From an uncultured Alphaproteobacteria bacterium (GTDB taxonomy: Bacteria > Pseudomonadota > Alphaproteobacteria > GCA-2731375), in assembly GCA_951812805.1 (NCBI GenBank), contig CATOSZ010000003.1, positions 574,557 to 638,556 on the forward strand: a stretch of 64,000 bases of DNA, in the 5' to 3' direction. Position numbers and translations under genes: made by a program. Each line of letters starts with the position of its first letter. Positions within the stretch are counted from its first letter, which is position 1. The notes beneath the pieces were generated by a model that was given only the letters and a program-made list of their open reading frames with translations, was not told where the DNA came from and made no database searches. Below, in pieces: positions 8,921 to 18,015 of this stretch.

Positions 8921-9418
8921 ATGCGCGTGGCGCTGTTTCAGCCCGATATCGCCGGCAATACGGGCGCGCTGATCCGCCTGACGGCCTGCCTCGGCGTGCC
9001 GCTCGAGGTGATCGAGCCGGCCGGCTTTCTCTTCACCCGGCGCGAGCTGGCGCGTGCCGCCCTCGACTACGCGCCGCTCGCCGAGATTGGCCGGCATGCC
9101 GACTGGGACGCCTTCCTGGAGACGGCGCCGGCGCGAATCGTCCTGTTGACGACGGGGGCGGCGACTTCCTACCTGGACTTTGCCTTCGCGCCCGGCGACG
9201 TATTGTTGCTGGGGCGGGAAAGCGCGGGCGTGCCGCCGGCCGTCCATCGCCGCGCCGAGGCGCGCATCCGGGTGCCGATGGTGGCCGGCGCGCGGGCCTT
9301 GAACGTCGTCGCGGCGGCGGCGATCGTACTGGGTGAGGCCTTGCGACAAACCGGCGGCTATCGCGCCATCGAGGACGTCGCGAATGGCCCAGGGGATGGT
9401 CCAGGGGAGAGGGAGTGA
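8921..9418 (+). CDS. trmL: tRNA (cytidine(34)-2'-O)-methyltransferase TrmL
   Basis: A 165-residue SPOUT methyltransferase that 2'-O-methylates wobble C34/U34 of some leucine tRNAs. MRVALFQPDIAGNTGALIRL is the typical N-terminus. DVLLLGRESAGVPP and RVPMVAGARALNV are the two knot motifs binding AdoMet. ATG 8921 is chosen because AAGGAG lies 10 nt upstream; an upstream in-frame ATG at 8837 would add an unconserved stretch. The end nearly abuts hemF. Confidence 0.92.
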   Translation: MRVALFQPDIAGNTGALIRLTACLGVPLEVIEPAGFLFTRRELARAALDYAPLAEIGRHADWDAFLETAPARIVLLTTGAATSYLDFAFAPGDVLLLGRESAGVPPAVHRRAEARIRVPMVAGARALNVVAAAAIVLGEALRQTGGYRAIEDVANGPGDGPGERE

Positions 9419-9420
9419 AG

Positions 9421-10275
9421 ATGGACGCCGAGGAAAGCCCACGCCAGCAGGCGGCCCGGTCCTGGTTCCGCGAGTTGCGCGACCGCCTCGTCGCCACCTT
9501 CGAGGCGATCGAGGATGATCTCGCCGGGCCGGCCGCGGCGGAGCTGCCGCCCGGACGCTTCGAACGCAAGGTCTGGGAACGGCCCGGCGGCGGCGGCGGC
9601 GAGATGTCGACCCTGCGCGGGCGGGTCTTCGAAAAGGCCGGGGTGAACATCTCGACCGTGCACGGAACGTTTTCCGAGACCTTCGCCAAGGAAATTCCCG
9701 GCGCCGAGGCCGACGCTGCATTCTGGGCCAGCGGCATCAGCCTGGTCATGCATCCCCACTCCCCCCACGTGCCGCCGGTGCACATGAACACGCGCCACAT
9801 CGTCACCACCAAGTCGTGGTTCGGCGGCGGCGCCGACCTCAACCCGATTCGGCCCGACGAGACCGATACCCGCGACTTCCACGCCGCCCTGAAAGCCGCC
9901 TGCGACGCGCACGGGGCCGATTACTACGACCGCTTTTCCAAATGGTGCGACGACTATTTCTGGCTGCCGCACCGCAACGAGGCGCGCGGCGTCGGCGGGA
10001 TCTTCTACGACTATCTCGACAGCGGCGACTGGGACGCCGACCTCGCCTTCACGCAAGCGGTCGGGCGCGGTTTCGTCGAGATCTATCCCGCCATCGTCCG
10101 CCGTCACATGGACCGCGACTGGACGGCGGAAGACCGCGACTATCAGCGGTTCCGCCGCGGGCGGTATGTCGAGTTCAACCTGCTCTATGATCGCGGCACT
10201 CGTTTTGGATTGCAGACCGGCGGCAACCCGGAGGCGATATTGATGTCGTTGCCCCCCGACGTCGCCTGGCCGTGA
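9421..10275 (+). CDS. hemF: Oxygen-dependent coproporphyrinogen III oxidase HemF
   Basis: A 284-residue enzyme converting coproporphyrinogen III to protoporphyrinogen IX with O2 (haem synthesis, cytosol). Signature segments are FERKVWERPGGGGGEMS, GVNISTVHG, VHMNTRHI, KSWFGGGADLNP, the KWCDDYFWLPHR block, and the C-terminal RYVEFNLLYDRGTRFGLQTGG. ATG 9421 has GGGAGAGGGAG upstream; a GTG at 9415 is possible. Only 2 bp separate it from the trmL stop. Confidence 0.96.
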   Translation: MDAEESPRQQAARSWFRELRDRLVATFEAIEDDLAGPAAAELPPGRFERKVWERPGGGGGEMSTLRGRVFEKAGVNISTVHGTFSETFAKEIPGAEADAAFWASGISLVMHPHSPHVPPVHMNTRHIVTTKSWFGGGADLNPIRPDETDTRDFHAALKAACDAHGADYYDRFSKWCDDYFWLPHRNEARGVGGIFYDYLDSGDWDADLAFTQAVGRGFVEIYPAIVRRHMDRDWTAEDRDYQRFRRGRYVEFNLLYDRGTRFGLQTGGNPEAILMSLPPDVAWP

Positions 10276-10323
10276 CGTTGCGGCGCCGGCCGGACCTTGC
10301 CGATACCTGAAAGGGAGACCCCC

Positions 10324-10881
10324 ATGACCACGACCTTGCGAACCGGGCGCCTGGCGCCGATCCTGCTGCTCCTCGCCCTCGTCGTGGGCGCCGCCCCGGC
10401 CCAGGCGGCCTCGGCCAAGATCCAGGCCTTCTTCGGCACGTGGGAGGGGAACGCGGTTTCGGAGAGCCGGATCAGCGTCAACTTCCAGCTGACGGCCCGC
10501 GACATCAACGTCGAGGTCGGCCCGTCGGGCGGCGGCTTCCTGCTCACTTGGCGCACGGTGCAGCGACAGAAAGGCAGCCCCTCGGACCCGAAGGAAGTGC
10601 TGCGCGAGACCACGCTGGATTTCCAGCCGGTGCGCGCGGGCATCTGGCGCGCCGGCGATTCCCGCGATCCCCTGGTCGACAAGGGCGCTTATGCCTGGGC
10701 CTTCATCGACGACCAGACCCTGGTCGTGAACGTCATGCGCATCGGCACCGACGGCCGACCGGAACTGCAGGTCTACCGCCGCACGCTCACCGGCGGCTTC
10801 ATGAAGCTGGAGTTCACCCGCATCGTCGACGGCCGCGCCGTGCGCAGCGCCAAAGGGCGGTTGATCAAGGTTTCAAGCTGA
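10324..10881 (+). CDS. Secreted hypothetical protein
   Basis: A 185-residue protein not recognised as a named family. ATG 10324 has GGGAGA upstream and gives a clean signal peptide (LAPILLLLALVVGAAPAQAAS). The mature part (FFGTWEGNAVSES, then GGGFLLTWRTVQRQ, AYAWAFIDDQTLVVNV and YRRTLTGGFMKLEFTR) has the alternating pattern of a small lipocalin-like beta-barrel. It probably sits in the periplasm. It follows hemF by about 50 bp. Confidence 0.75.
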   Translation: MTTTLRTGRLAPILLLLALVVGAAPAQAASAKIQAFFGTWEGNAVSESRISVNFQLTARDINVEVGPSGGGFLLTWRTVQRQKGSPSDPKEVLRETTLDFQPVRAGIWRAGDSRDPLVDKGAYAWAFIDDQTLVVNVMRIGTDGRPELQVYRRTLTGGFMKLEFTRIVDGRAVRSAKGRLIKVSS

Positions 10882-10906
10882 CCGCGGCGGCCCCGACCGC
10901 AGGGGC

Positions 10907-11203
10907 CTATTCGATGCCTTCGATCAGAAAGACCTCACCGCGCGAAGCCTCGAGGCGGAGCGCGAGGGGCGCGGCGTAGGCGTCGGATTCATACCAGGCC
11001 TTGGCCTGCTCGTAGCTCGGAAAGCGCAGTATCGCCGTGCGGCCGCGCGGCAGGCCGCCCTCCAGGCTTTCGTGCCGCCCGCCGCGGACGATGAACTCAC
11101 CGCCGTAAGGTGCCAGCGTCGGGCCGGCCGCCGCACTGTAGGCCTGCATCTTTTCGGCATCTTCGACGTCGAAAGTGAGGAAAACATAACCGGGTGCCGT
11201 CAT
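10907..11203 (-). CDS. DUF1330 family protein
   Basis: A 98-residue protein of the dimeric alpha+beta barrel type. MTAPGYVFLTFDVEDAEKM, YGGEFIVRGGRHES and ILRFPSYEQAKAWYESDAY match the DUF1330 pattern (ferredoxin-like fold, role unknown). Convergent with the secreted protein at 10324. Confidence 0.85.
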   Translation of the reverse strand: MTAPGYVFLTFDVEDAEKMQAYSAAAGPTLAPYGGEFIVRGGRHESLEGGLPRGRTAILRFPSYEQAKAWYESDAYAAPLALRLEASRGEVFLIEGIE

Positions 11204-11234
11204 GGCGCCGCTCCTTCTATCCGTTGAGGCTCGT

Positions 11235-13329
11235 CTAGCTGTCGCCGCCGTCCCCGTCGCTTTCGGGCGTCTCGCGGAAGTGCGCCCAGCTCTCGCGACC
11301 GCCGCGATTGTTGATGACGTTGATGAGGGCGGCGACCGGGCGGGGGTCGTAGCGCTCGCCGCTGTCGCCCATCAGCTGCCCCGCCGCCTCGTCGAAGCCG
11401 AGCGCCTGGCGCCAGGCCCGCGGGCTCACCATGCCGACGAAGGCGTTGGCGACGGAGATGATCCGCGCACCCATCTCGATCTCGTCGCCGGAGAGGCCGT
11501 CGGGATAGCCGGAGCCGTCGTAACGCTCCTGGAGGTGGCGAAGCACCGGGGACACGGGGAAATCGAAGTTCACCTGCTCCACCATGTCGGCGGTCTGCAG
11601 CAGGCTCTGGCGGACCAGCTCGGCCTCCTCCTCCGAGAGGGCGCCGGTCTTGGTCAGGATTTCCGGCGGCACCAGGATCTTGCCGAGGTTCATCAGGTTG
11701 CCGGCGACGTCGACGGTGCGCTGGGTGCCCTCCGGCTCGCCCATTTCCTCGGCGACCGCGGCGGAGACCTCGGCGACGCGCTGCGACTGATCGGCGGAGA
11801 AGGGATCGCGGCGGTCGACCAGACCGACCAGCATGGTGACCAGCGCCCGCATGGTGCGCTCGCGCCGCTCGCGCTCCTGCACCACCTCGGTGACGTCCTG
11901 CACGATCATCAGCACGCCTTCGGGGAACTTACGGTCGGCGTTCAGGTAGATGTGGTCGCTCACCACCGTGCGGGTGCCGCCGTCCTCGGCGGGGAAGCGA
12001 TGGATCTGGTTGGCCGGCTGCTGGCTGTTCAGCACCTGCTCGTTAATCTCCTGATAAACCTTGGAGCGGATCGGCCCGATGACGCTGGCCATGGTGGAGC
12101 CGATCATCTCCTCGTGCGTGATCGGCGTGCCCTCGGCGTCCGCCGCCGCGCGGGCGTTGGCAAAGGTATAGATGCCGTCGCGGGTCACCGCGCTCACCGC
12201 CGTCGGCTGGCCGTCGGTGACGACGCGGAGGAACTTGGAAAAGTTCTCCAGGTTCTCGTTGGCGATGCGCTGACGCTCGGCCGAGCGGGCAGCCTTCACC
12301 GAGGTGCCGTGGCGCCAGACCGCGAGGATCGCGACGGTCACGCCGACGATCACCAGGATGAACACGGTTAGCAGGGTGTTGAGCCGGGTATTCGTCTCGG
12401 CGAGGGCCTCGGAAAGCGCGATGGTCCGGGTCAGGAACCAGGGCGATTCGGCGATCGCCCGGCTTGTCCATCACATAGCTCGCGGCGAGGTCCGCGGTGT
12501 CGAGGGCCAGGCGCCTCTTGAGCGGGGCGGTGCCGTCGCCGAGCGGACTCAGATATTCGACCTGGGCGCCGGATTTGCGGACCAGGTAGCTTTCCGCCGT
12601 CGCCGCGGTTTCGCCGGGCTGCAGCAAGCGGTCGTAAAGCTCGCCGTCGACCTCGCGCACGCCGATGACGAAGCCGATCGAATCGCTGCCCCCGCCGTCC
12701 CCCTGCACCGCATAGACCGGGACGACGAAGCCGATGGTCGGCGTGCCGCCGGGACCGGCGGCCATGTCGATCAGCGCCGGCTGGCCGTTCGCCGCCTCGC
12801 GCATCGCCCGCTGCATGCGCGGGGTGAGCGGCGGTGTCGCCTCGCTCGCCGCCACCAGGTCGCCCTGGGCGTTGGCGAGCGCGATGCCCGCCTGCCCGGT
12901 CGGCGCCACGTTGGCGTTGACCGAGGCTTCGGGCGTCGAGGCGACGAAACCGTCGCGCACCGCCGTCGCGTCGAGCAGGTTGCGCAGATAGCCGAGTTCC
13001 GCCTGGGCGTCCTCGCTGGTCGCGCCATCGGTCACCAGCTCGGTCATATAGAGCTGCAGGGAGGCGTTCTCCGCCAGGCTTTCCATGGTGAGGAACTGTT
13101 CGTCGAGCCAGCGGGAGACCTCGCTCGCCCGGCTGTCGGCGACGATTCCAAGCCGGATCTGCCACTGCTGCAGGTCGCGCTGACGCTCGCCGTCGATGAA
13201 GGCGAAGACGGCCCAGATCCCCCCGGCGACGATCAGCGCCAGCACCGCGGCGGCGGCGATGATGATGTTCCGCGTGCGCTGACCGGCGCCGTCTTCGTCG
13301 CCCCGGTCGTCACTCGTCCGTTCGCTCAT
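11235..13329 (-). pseudogene. Frameshifted membrane sensor with degenerate HD-GYP domain
   Basis: Two overlapping readings make one gene. The first (from ATG 13329) gives an N-terminal membrane helix and a periplasmic cache-like sensor domain up to YVMDKPG. The second, shifted by one base near 12452-12462, begins AIAESPWFLTRTIALSEAL and continues through a second helix, a PAS domain (DGIYTFANARAAADAEG) and a C-terminal HD-GYP fold. The locus is 2095 nt, one base more than 698 codons. The HD-GYP domain is itself degenerate: the metal-binding His-Asp pair expected before GK is Met-Asn (AGNLMNLGKILVP), while YDGSGYPDG is kept. So even an intact protein would probably lack c-di-GMP phosphodiesterase activity. 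The shift may be a real mutation or an assembly error. Confidence 0.8.
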
Positions 13330-13427
13330 GCCCGCCCCCATATCCAGTACCGCTCAGCGGCCCGCGAAGTATAGGAACGGGATTCGGGATCGGCAATGAA
13401 GACCGGGCGAAGACGGGGCGGAGGCCT

Positions 13428-14489
13428 TCAGGCCGTTTCCGCGCGGATCATCCGTTCGATGGCGCGCCGCGCTGGTACACGGGCGACGTCGTGCTTCACG
13501 TTGACCAGGGGGCGATCCAGGGTCTGCGCCATACAAGCCTGTTGCGATTCCAGGAATTCCAGGTCTTCGTCGAAGGTGACGGCGATCTCCTCGTGCAGGA
13601 TGCGGGTCGCCGCCTCGTCCTTCGGCTTGTAGCCGTTCAGTGGCGTCCAGAAGTAGTAACAGGTCGATTCCGTCTTCGGCGTGATGCCGTGATAGAGGCG
13701 GAGGTTGAAACCGCCGTCCTGCTCCCGGTCGGCACGCGCACCCCGGCCGGCTTCCAGCGCCCCGGTCCACTGCACGACCGAGGACGGCACGACATATTCG
13801 AACTCCTGCCAGCGGTCGACCAGGGTCCCCTCGGTGAAGCCGGCGCCCTTCACATAGGTCGGCGGCGGCACGATGCCTTCCATCCAGCGGATGTAATGCA
13901 CGCCCGTCTCGGTTTCCGTCACGTCCATGGTGGCGTCGACCTGGCCTCGCTGGTCGCCGCCGCCGATGGTCTTGCGGTGGATATAGGGGATGTGGGTCAG
14001 GTCCATCAGGTTGTCGACCAGCAGCATGAAGTTGCAGTCGATCTCGTACATGTCGTGGATATGCGGCCAGTTCTCGTGGTCGTCGTTCCAGGGAAAGTCG
14101 ACATGCAGCTTGTCGGCAGAGGCGAGGTCCGGATCACCCATCCAGATCCAGACGATCTCCTGGCGCTCGAGGATCGGGTAGCTGCGCACCTTGGCGTTTC
14201 GCGGAATCGTGTCCTGGCCGGGGATCGCCACGCACCGGCCGGTGCCGTCGAAGGTCAGGCCGTGATAGCCGCAACGCAGTCCCTCGGCCACCACCTCGCC
14301 GAGGCGAAGCGGCGTCGCCCGGTGGCAGCAGCGGTCTTCCAGGGCGCTGGCCTTGCCCTCGGCGTCGCGGAACAGCACGACCTCCTCGTTCAGCAGGGTG
14401 CGGGCCAGCGGTGCGTCGGCGACCTCGTGGCTCCAGGCGGCCTGGTACCAGGCGTTCAAGGGCCATTGCCGTTCGGTACTGAGAAACAT
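13428..14489 (-). CDS. Rieske non-haem iron oxygenase (VanA-like)
   Basis: A 353-residue aromatic-ring hydroxylating/O-demethylating oxygenase, alpha-subunit type. The Rieske cluster ligands are C-x-H in DRCCHRATPL and C-x2-H in LRCGYHGLTFD. The mononuclear iron site is suggested by NLMDLTHIPYIH. WYQAAWSHEV near the start is typical of vanillate/phenoxybenzoate-type enzymes. It needs a separate reductase, which is not next to it. The substrate is unknown. Confidence 0.9.
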   Translation of the reverse strand: MFLSTERQWPLNAWYQAAWSHEVADAPLARTLLNEEVVLFRDAEGKASALEDRCCHRATPLRLGEVVAEGLRCGYHGLTFDGTGRCVAIPGQDTIPRNAKVRSYPILERQEIVWIWMGDPDLASADKLHVDFPWNDDHENWPHIHDMYEIDCNFMLLVDNLMDLTHIPYIHRKTIGGGDQRGQVDATMDVTETETGVHYIRWMEGIVPPPTYVKGAGFTEGTLVDRWQEFEYVVPSSVVQWTGALEAGRGARADREQDGGFNLRLYHGITPKTESTCYYFWTPLNGYKPKDEAATRILHEEIAVTFDEDLEFLESQQACMAQTLDRPLVNVKHDVARVPARRAIERMIRAETA

Positions 14490-14535
14490 GGCGCCGTCTC
14501 CTCATCCCATGCCGCAACATCGGGTGTGAGTTTAA

Positions 14536-15147
14536 TCAAACGGCTTTCCCGCGACAATTCGCGGCGGGACGGATCAGGAGCCAAGCGACGAGGGCGGCGG
14601 CGAGGGCAGCGAGGGCGATCGTGACAATGCCCCAACGCCAACGGTAGGCAGTCTTCGCGGCTTCGACGCCCGAGATATCCACGCGCGCGAGGGCCGCATG
14701 GGCGCTGCCCAGGCGGGCCACGGGCCAGAAAACATCCATAGCCGCGCCGTCGCGGACCCGGCGGCGGAAGCTTTGCCGCCCGGTCGGATCGAAGAAGGGA
14801 AAGACGTCCGGCAGATCGCCGAACTGGGTCTCCAGGGACCCGTCCGGCCGATAGAGGCGGGCGCCGAGCAGACTGTCCTCTCCGGTCGGTCGGGGGTCGG
14901 CGCCCGGCGGCGGCGCCAGCGGATTGGGTTGCGCGACCCGAGAACGGACATGGGCCTGCGTCGCCATCAGCGCCCTCGCCTCCCTCTCCAGCAGCCAGTC
15001 ACGCTCGAAGCCGCGCGACATCGGCTTGAACAGAGCCGCGCCGAGCGCGAGGGCGAGGGCGAAGGCGACCAGCCCCGCCACGCCGGCGCGCCGGCGGCGC
15101 ACAGCCGGCCGGGGTGCGATGTCGGTCGCGGTCGTCGTCTCGGACAT
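14536..15147 (-). CDS. Hypothetical two-helix membrane protein
   Basis: A 203-residue protein not assigned to a family. It has a membrane helix near residues 23-42 (GLVAFALALALGAALF), an extracytoplasmic domain of about 130 residues, and a second helix near 172-195 (IVTIALAALAAALVAWLLI), then a short basic tail. This is the layout of the sensory half of a membrane receptor without any output domain. GGGGGAGG precedes ATG 15147. Divergent from the ABC operon. Confidence 0.7.
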   Translation of the reverse strand: MSETTTATDIAPRPAVRRRRAGVAGLVAFALALALGAALFKPMSRGFERDWLLEREARALMATQAHVRSRVAQPNPLAPPPGADPRPTGEDSLLGARLYRPDGSLETQFGDLPDVFPFFDPTGRQSFRRRVRDGAAMDVFWPVARLGSAHAALARVDISGVEAAKTAYRWRWGIVTIALAALAAALVAWLLIRPAANCRGKAV

Positions 15148-15275
15148 GGTGCCTCCCCCCGTGGTCGCATCGGGATATTTGGTGATGATCGGGGCGTCAT
15201 CCCTTACAAATGGTATTCAACAGGACGTGAGGGCGGGTGCTGCGGTCGCTTGTCCGGGCGCCGGGGGAACGGATC

Positions 15276-16223
15276 ATGGCGACATATCTGATACGCAGAC
15301 TGATCTCCTTCTGCCTGACCCTGGTTGGCGCCTCGGTGTTGATCTTCGTGATGCTGGAGATCCTGCCGGGGGACCCGGCGCTGACCATGCTGGGGGTCGA
15401 TGCGCCGGAAAGCGCCGTCGCCGCGCTGCGCGCCGACCTCGGCCTCGACCGCCCGGCGCCGGAGCGCTATCTCGACTGGATCGCCGGCCTGGCACGGGGT
15501 GAGATGGGGCTGTCCTTCACCTACCAGGTCCCGGTGGCCGAGCTGTTCGCCGAGCGGCTGGAACTGACCGTGCCGCTGGCCTTCGCCGCCATGGCGCTCG
15601 CCAGCCTGCTGGCGATCGGCGCCGGCCTCTATGCCGCCAGCCGGCACAACCGGGCCGGCGACTGGGGCGTCATGACCGCGAGCCAGCTGGGCCTCGCCAT
15701 CCCCAATTTCTGGCTCGGTATCCTGCTGATCGTGCTGTTTGCCCTGGTCCTGGGATGGACCAAGGCCGGCGGCTTTCCGGGTTGGGAGGCCGGCATCGGC
15801 CCGGCGCTCGGCGCGCTGGTGCTGCCCGTCGTGGCGCTGGCGATCACGCTCGCCTCGATCCTGACGCGAGTCGTCCGCTCCGCCACCCTCGAGGTATTGC
15901 GCGAGGATTTCGTGCGCACCGCCCGGGCCAAGGGCCTGGGGCGCGGCCGGACGCTGCGCCGCCACGTGCTGCGCAACGCGATGATCCCGGTGGTCACGGT
16001 GATGGGCCTGCTGTTTGCCGACGCCATGGCCGGCACCATCGTCATCGAGAACGTCTTCAGCCTGCCCGGCATGGGCAAGCTCATCTTCGGCGCCATCTCC
16101 AACCGGGACCTGATCGTCGTGAAGAACGCGGTGCTGCTGCTGGCGGCCCTGGTCATCGTCGTCAATTTCGCGGTCGATCTGCTCTATGCCCTGATCGACC
16201 CGCGCGTTCGCATCCGGGACTGA
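15276..16223 (+). CDS. Peptide/opine-type ABC transporter permease (DppB-like)
   Basis: A 315-residue inner-membrane permease with the DppB N-terminus (TYLIRRLISFCLTLVGASVLIF). The cytoplasmic EAA loop that docks with the ATPase is seen in DFVRTARAKGLGRGRTLRRH, and the C-terminus (IVVNFAVDLLYALIDPRVR) is typical. ATG 15276 is chosen over an upstream ATG at 15237 because it starts exactly at the first helix. First gene of a five-gene importer operon. Confidence 0.92.
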   Translation: MATYLIRRLISFCLTLVGASVLIFVMLEILPGDPALTMLGVDAPESAVAALRADLGLDRPAPERYLDWIAGLARGEMGLSFTYQVPVAELFAERLELTVPLAFAAMALASLLAIGAGLYAASRHNRAGDWGVMTASQLGLAIPNFWLGILLIVLFALVLGWTKAGGFPGWEAGIGPALGALVLPVVALAITLASILTRVVRSATLEVLREDFVRTARAKGLGRGRTLRRHVLRNAMIPVVTVMGLLFADAMAGTIVIENVFSLPGMGKLIFGAISNRDLIVVKNAVLLLAALVIVVNFAVDLLYALIDPRVRIRD

Positions 16224-16228
16224 GGGGT

Positions 16229-17050
16229 ATGTGGCGTCATCGGGCCTTCATGGTGGGCACGGGGCTTTCCGGCCTGATGGCCGGCGCGGCGCTGCTCAGC
16301 CTGTTCTGGACACCGCATTCGCCGACCCAGATCGTCGTCCGGGCCCGCTTCAAGCCCCCGTCGTGGGAGCATTGGCTCGGCACCGACCAGTTCGGGCGCG
16401 ACATCCTCTCGATGCTGATGGCCGGCGCCCAGACCTCGATCCTGGTCGGCCTGATCGCCGTCTCCCTCGGCCTCGGGCTCGGCGTCGCGCTCGGCCTGCT
16501 CGCCGCCGCCAGGCGCGGCTGGATCGAGGAGGCGGTAATGCGGCTGAACGACCTGACCTTCGCCTTTCCGGTCGTGCTGCTGGCGATCCTGATCACGGCG
16601 GGCTGGGGCCCCGGCATTTCCAACGCGATCCTGGCGCTGGCGATCATCAACGTGCCGATTTTCGCCCGTCTGTCGCGCGGCGCCGCGCTGACGATCTGGG
16701 CCCGCGAGTTCGTCCTGGCCGCCCGCGCCGCCGGCAAGGGACCGGTCCGCATCACGGCCGAGCATGTGCTGCCCAACATCGCCAACGTCATCGTCGTGCA
16801 GGCGACCATCAGTTTCGCCATCGCCATCCTGGCCGAGGCCGCGCTGAGCTATCTCGGCGTCGGCTCGCAGCCGCCGGATCCGAGCTGGGGACGGATGCTG
16901 GCGGAAAGCCAGAACCACCTATTCCGCTCGCCGGTCCTCGCGCTCTGGCCCGGCATGGCCATCGTCCTCTCGGTGCTGGGCTTGAACCTGATGGGCGACG
17001 GCCTGCGCGACCTGCTGGACCCGCGTCTCGGCCGCAGGGGCCGGGCATGA
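16229..17050 (+). CDS. Peptide/opine-type ABC transporter permease (DppC-like)
   Basis: A 273-residue partner permease. HWLGTDQFGRDILSMLMAG is the DppC hallmark, followed by an EAA loop (EFVLAARAAGKGPVRI) and LSYLGVGSQPPDPSWGRML near the end. It starts 5 bp after the DppB-like stop with GAGGGG as ribosome site. It overlaps the following ATPase by 4 bp. Confidence 0.92.
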   Translation: MWRHRAFMVGTGLSGLMAGAALLSLFWTPHSPTQIVVRARFKPPSWEHWLGTDQFGRDILSMLMAGAQTSILVGLIAVSLGLGLGVALGLLAAARRGWIEEAVMRLNDLTFAFPVVLLAILITAGWGPGISNAILALAIINVPIFARLSRGAALTIWAREFVLAARAAGKGPVRITAEHVLPNIANVIVVQATISFAIAILAEAALSYLGVGSQPPDPSWGRMLAESQNHLFRSPVLALWPGMAIVLSVLGLNLMGDGLRDLLDPRLGRRGRA

Positions 17051-18015
17051 GCCTGCTGGCGGTCCGCGGCTTAACGGTCGCCTTGCCGACGGGCGAGGGC
17101 GAGGCCCGCGCGCTCGACGGCGTCGACCTCGAGCTGGCGGCGGGCGGCACCCTCGGCATCGTCGGCGAGTCCGGTTCCGGCAAGTCGATGACCGCGCTCG
17201 CGCTCATGGGCCTGGCGCCGGCCGGCGCCCGCATCGCCGGAAAAATCGCCCTCGACGGCGAGGACCTGCTGGCGTTGGGCGAGCGGGAGATGGACCGCAT
17301 CCGCGGCGCCCGCCTGGCGATGATCTTCCAGGAGCCGATGACCTCCCTCAATCCCGTCCACCGGGTCGGCCAGCAGATCGGCGAGGTGCTGGCGCTGCAT
17401 CGCGACCTGGCAGGCGGCGCGGCGCGGGAGGAGGCCCGCCGCCTGCTGGAGCGGGTGGAGCTGCCGCGTCCGGCCCGCCTGCTGCGGGCCTATCCGCACG
17501 AGCTTTCCGGCGGCCAGCGCCAGCGGGTGATGATCGCCATGGCGCTGGCGGGCGCCCCGGACCTGCTGATCGCCGACGAGCCGACCACCGCCCTCGACGT
17601 CACGGTGCAGGAACGGATCCTGACCCTGATCAACGATCTCGTCGATGCCGAGGGTATGGGCCTGATCATGATCAGCCACGATTTCGGCGTCATCGCCCGG
17701 ACCTGCGAGGCGGTGGCGATCATGTACGGCGGCCGGGTCGTAGAGCGGGGACCGGTGGCGGACGTGCTGGCCCGCCCCGCGCATCCCTATGCCCGCGGCC
17801 TGATCGAGGCGGTGCCGCGCCTCGGCCGCGGGCGGGCCGGGCGTCTCGCCACCATTGCAGGCGCCATGCCGGCGCTCGGCGCCTTTCCGGCCGGCTGCCC
17901 CTTCGCCGACCGCTGCCCGCAGGCCGAAGAGGCCTGCCAGCTGCAGGTGCCGGCGATGCGCCCCCTCGGCCCCGCGCGCGCCGCCGCCTGCCACCTGCTG
18001 GAGGCCGCGCCATGA
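17047..18015 (+). CDS. ABC transporter ATP-binding protein (DppD-like)
   Basis: A 322-residue ATPase. Walker A GESGSGKS, signature LSGGQRQRV, Walker B LLIADEPTTALD and the switch His in MISHDFGVI are all intact. The C-terminal extension holds the GCPFADRCPQAEEAC cysteine motif specific to oligopeptide-type ATPases. ATG 17047 overlaps the permease end by 4 bp; the stop overlaps the next ATPase by 4 bp. Confidence 0.93.
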   Translation: MSLLAVRGLTVALPTGEGEARALDGVDLELAAGGTLGIVGESGSGKSMTALALMGLAPAGARIAGKIALDGEDLLALGEREMDRIRGARLAMIFQEPMTSLNPVHRVGQQIGEVLALHRDLAGGAAREEARRLLERVELPRPARLLRAYPHELSGGQRQRVMIAMALAGAPDLLIADEPTTALDVTVQERILTLINDLVDAEGMGLIMISHDFGVIARTCEAVAIMYGGRVVERGPVADVLARPAHPYARGLIEAVPRLGRGRAGRLATIAGAMPALGAFPAGCPFADRCPQAEEACQLQVPAMRPLGPARAAACHLLEAAP

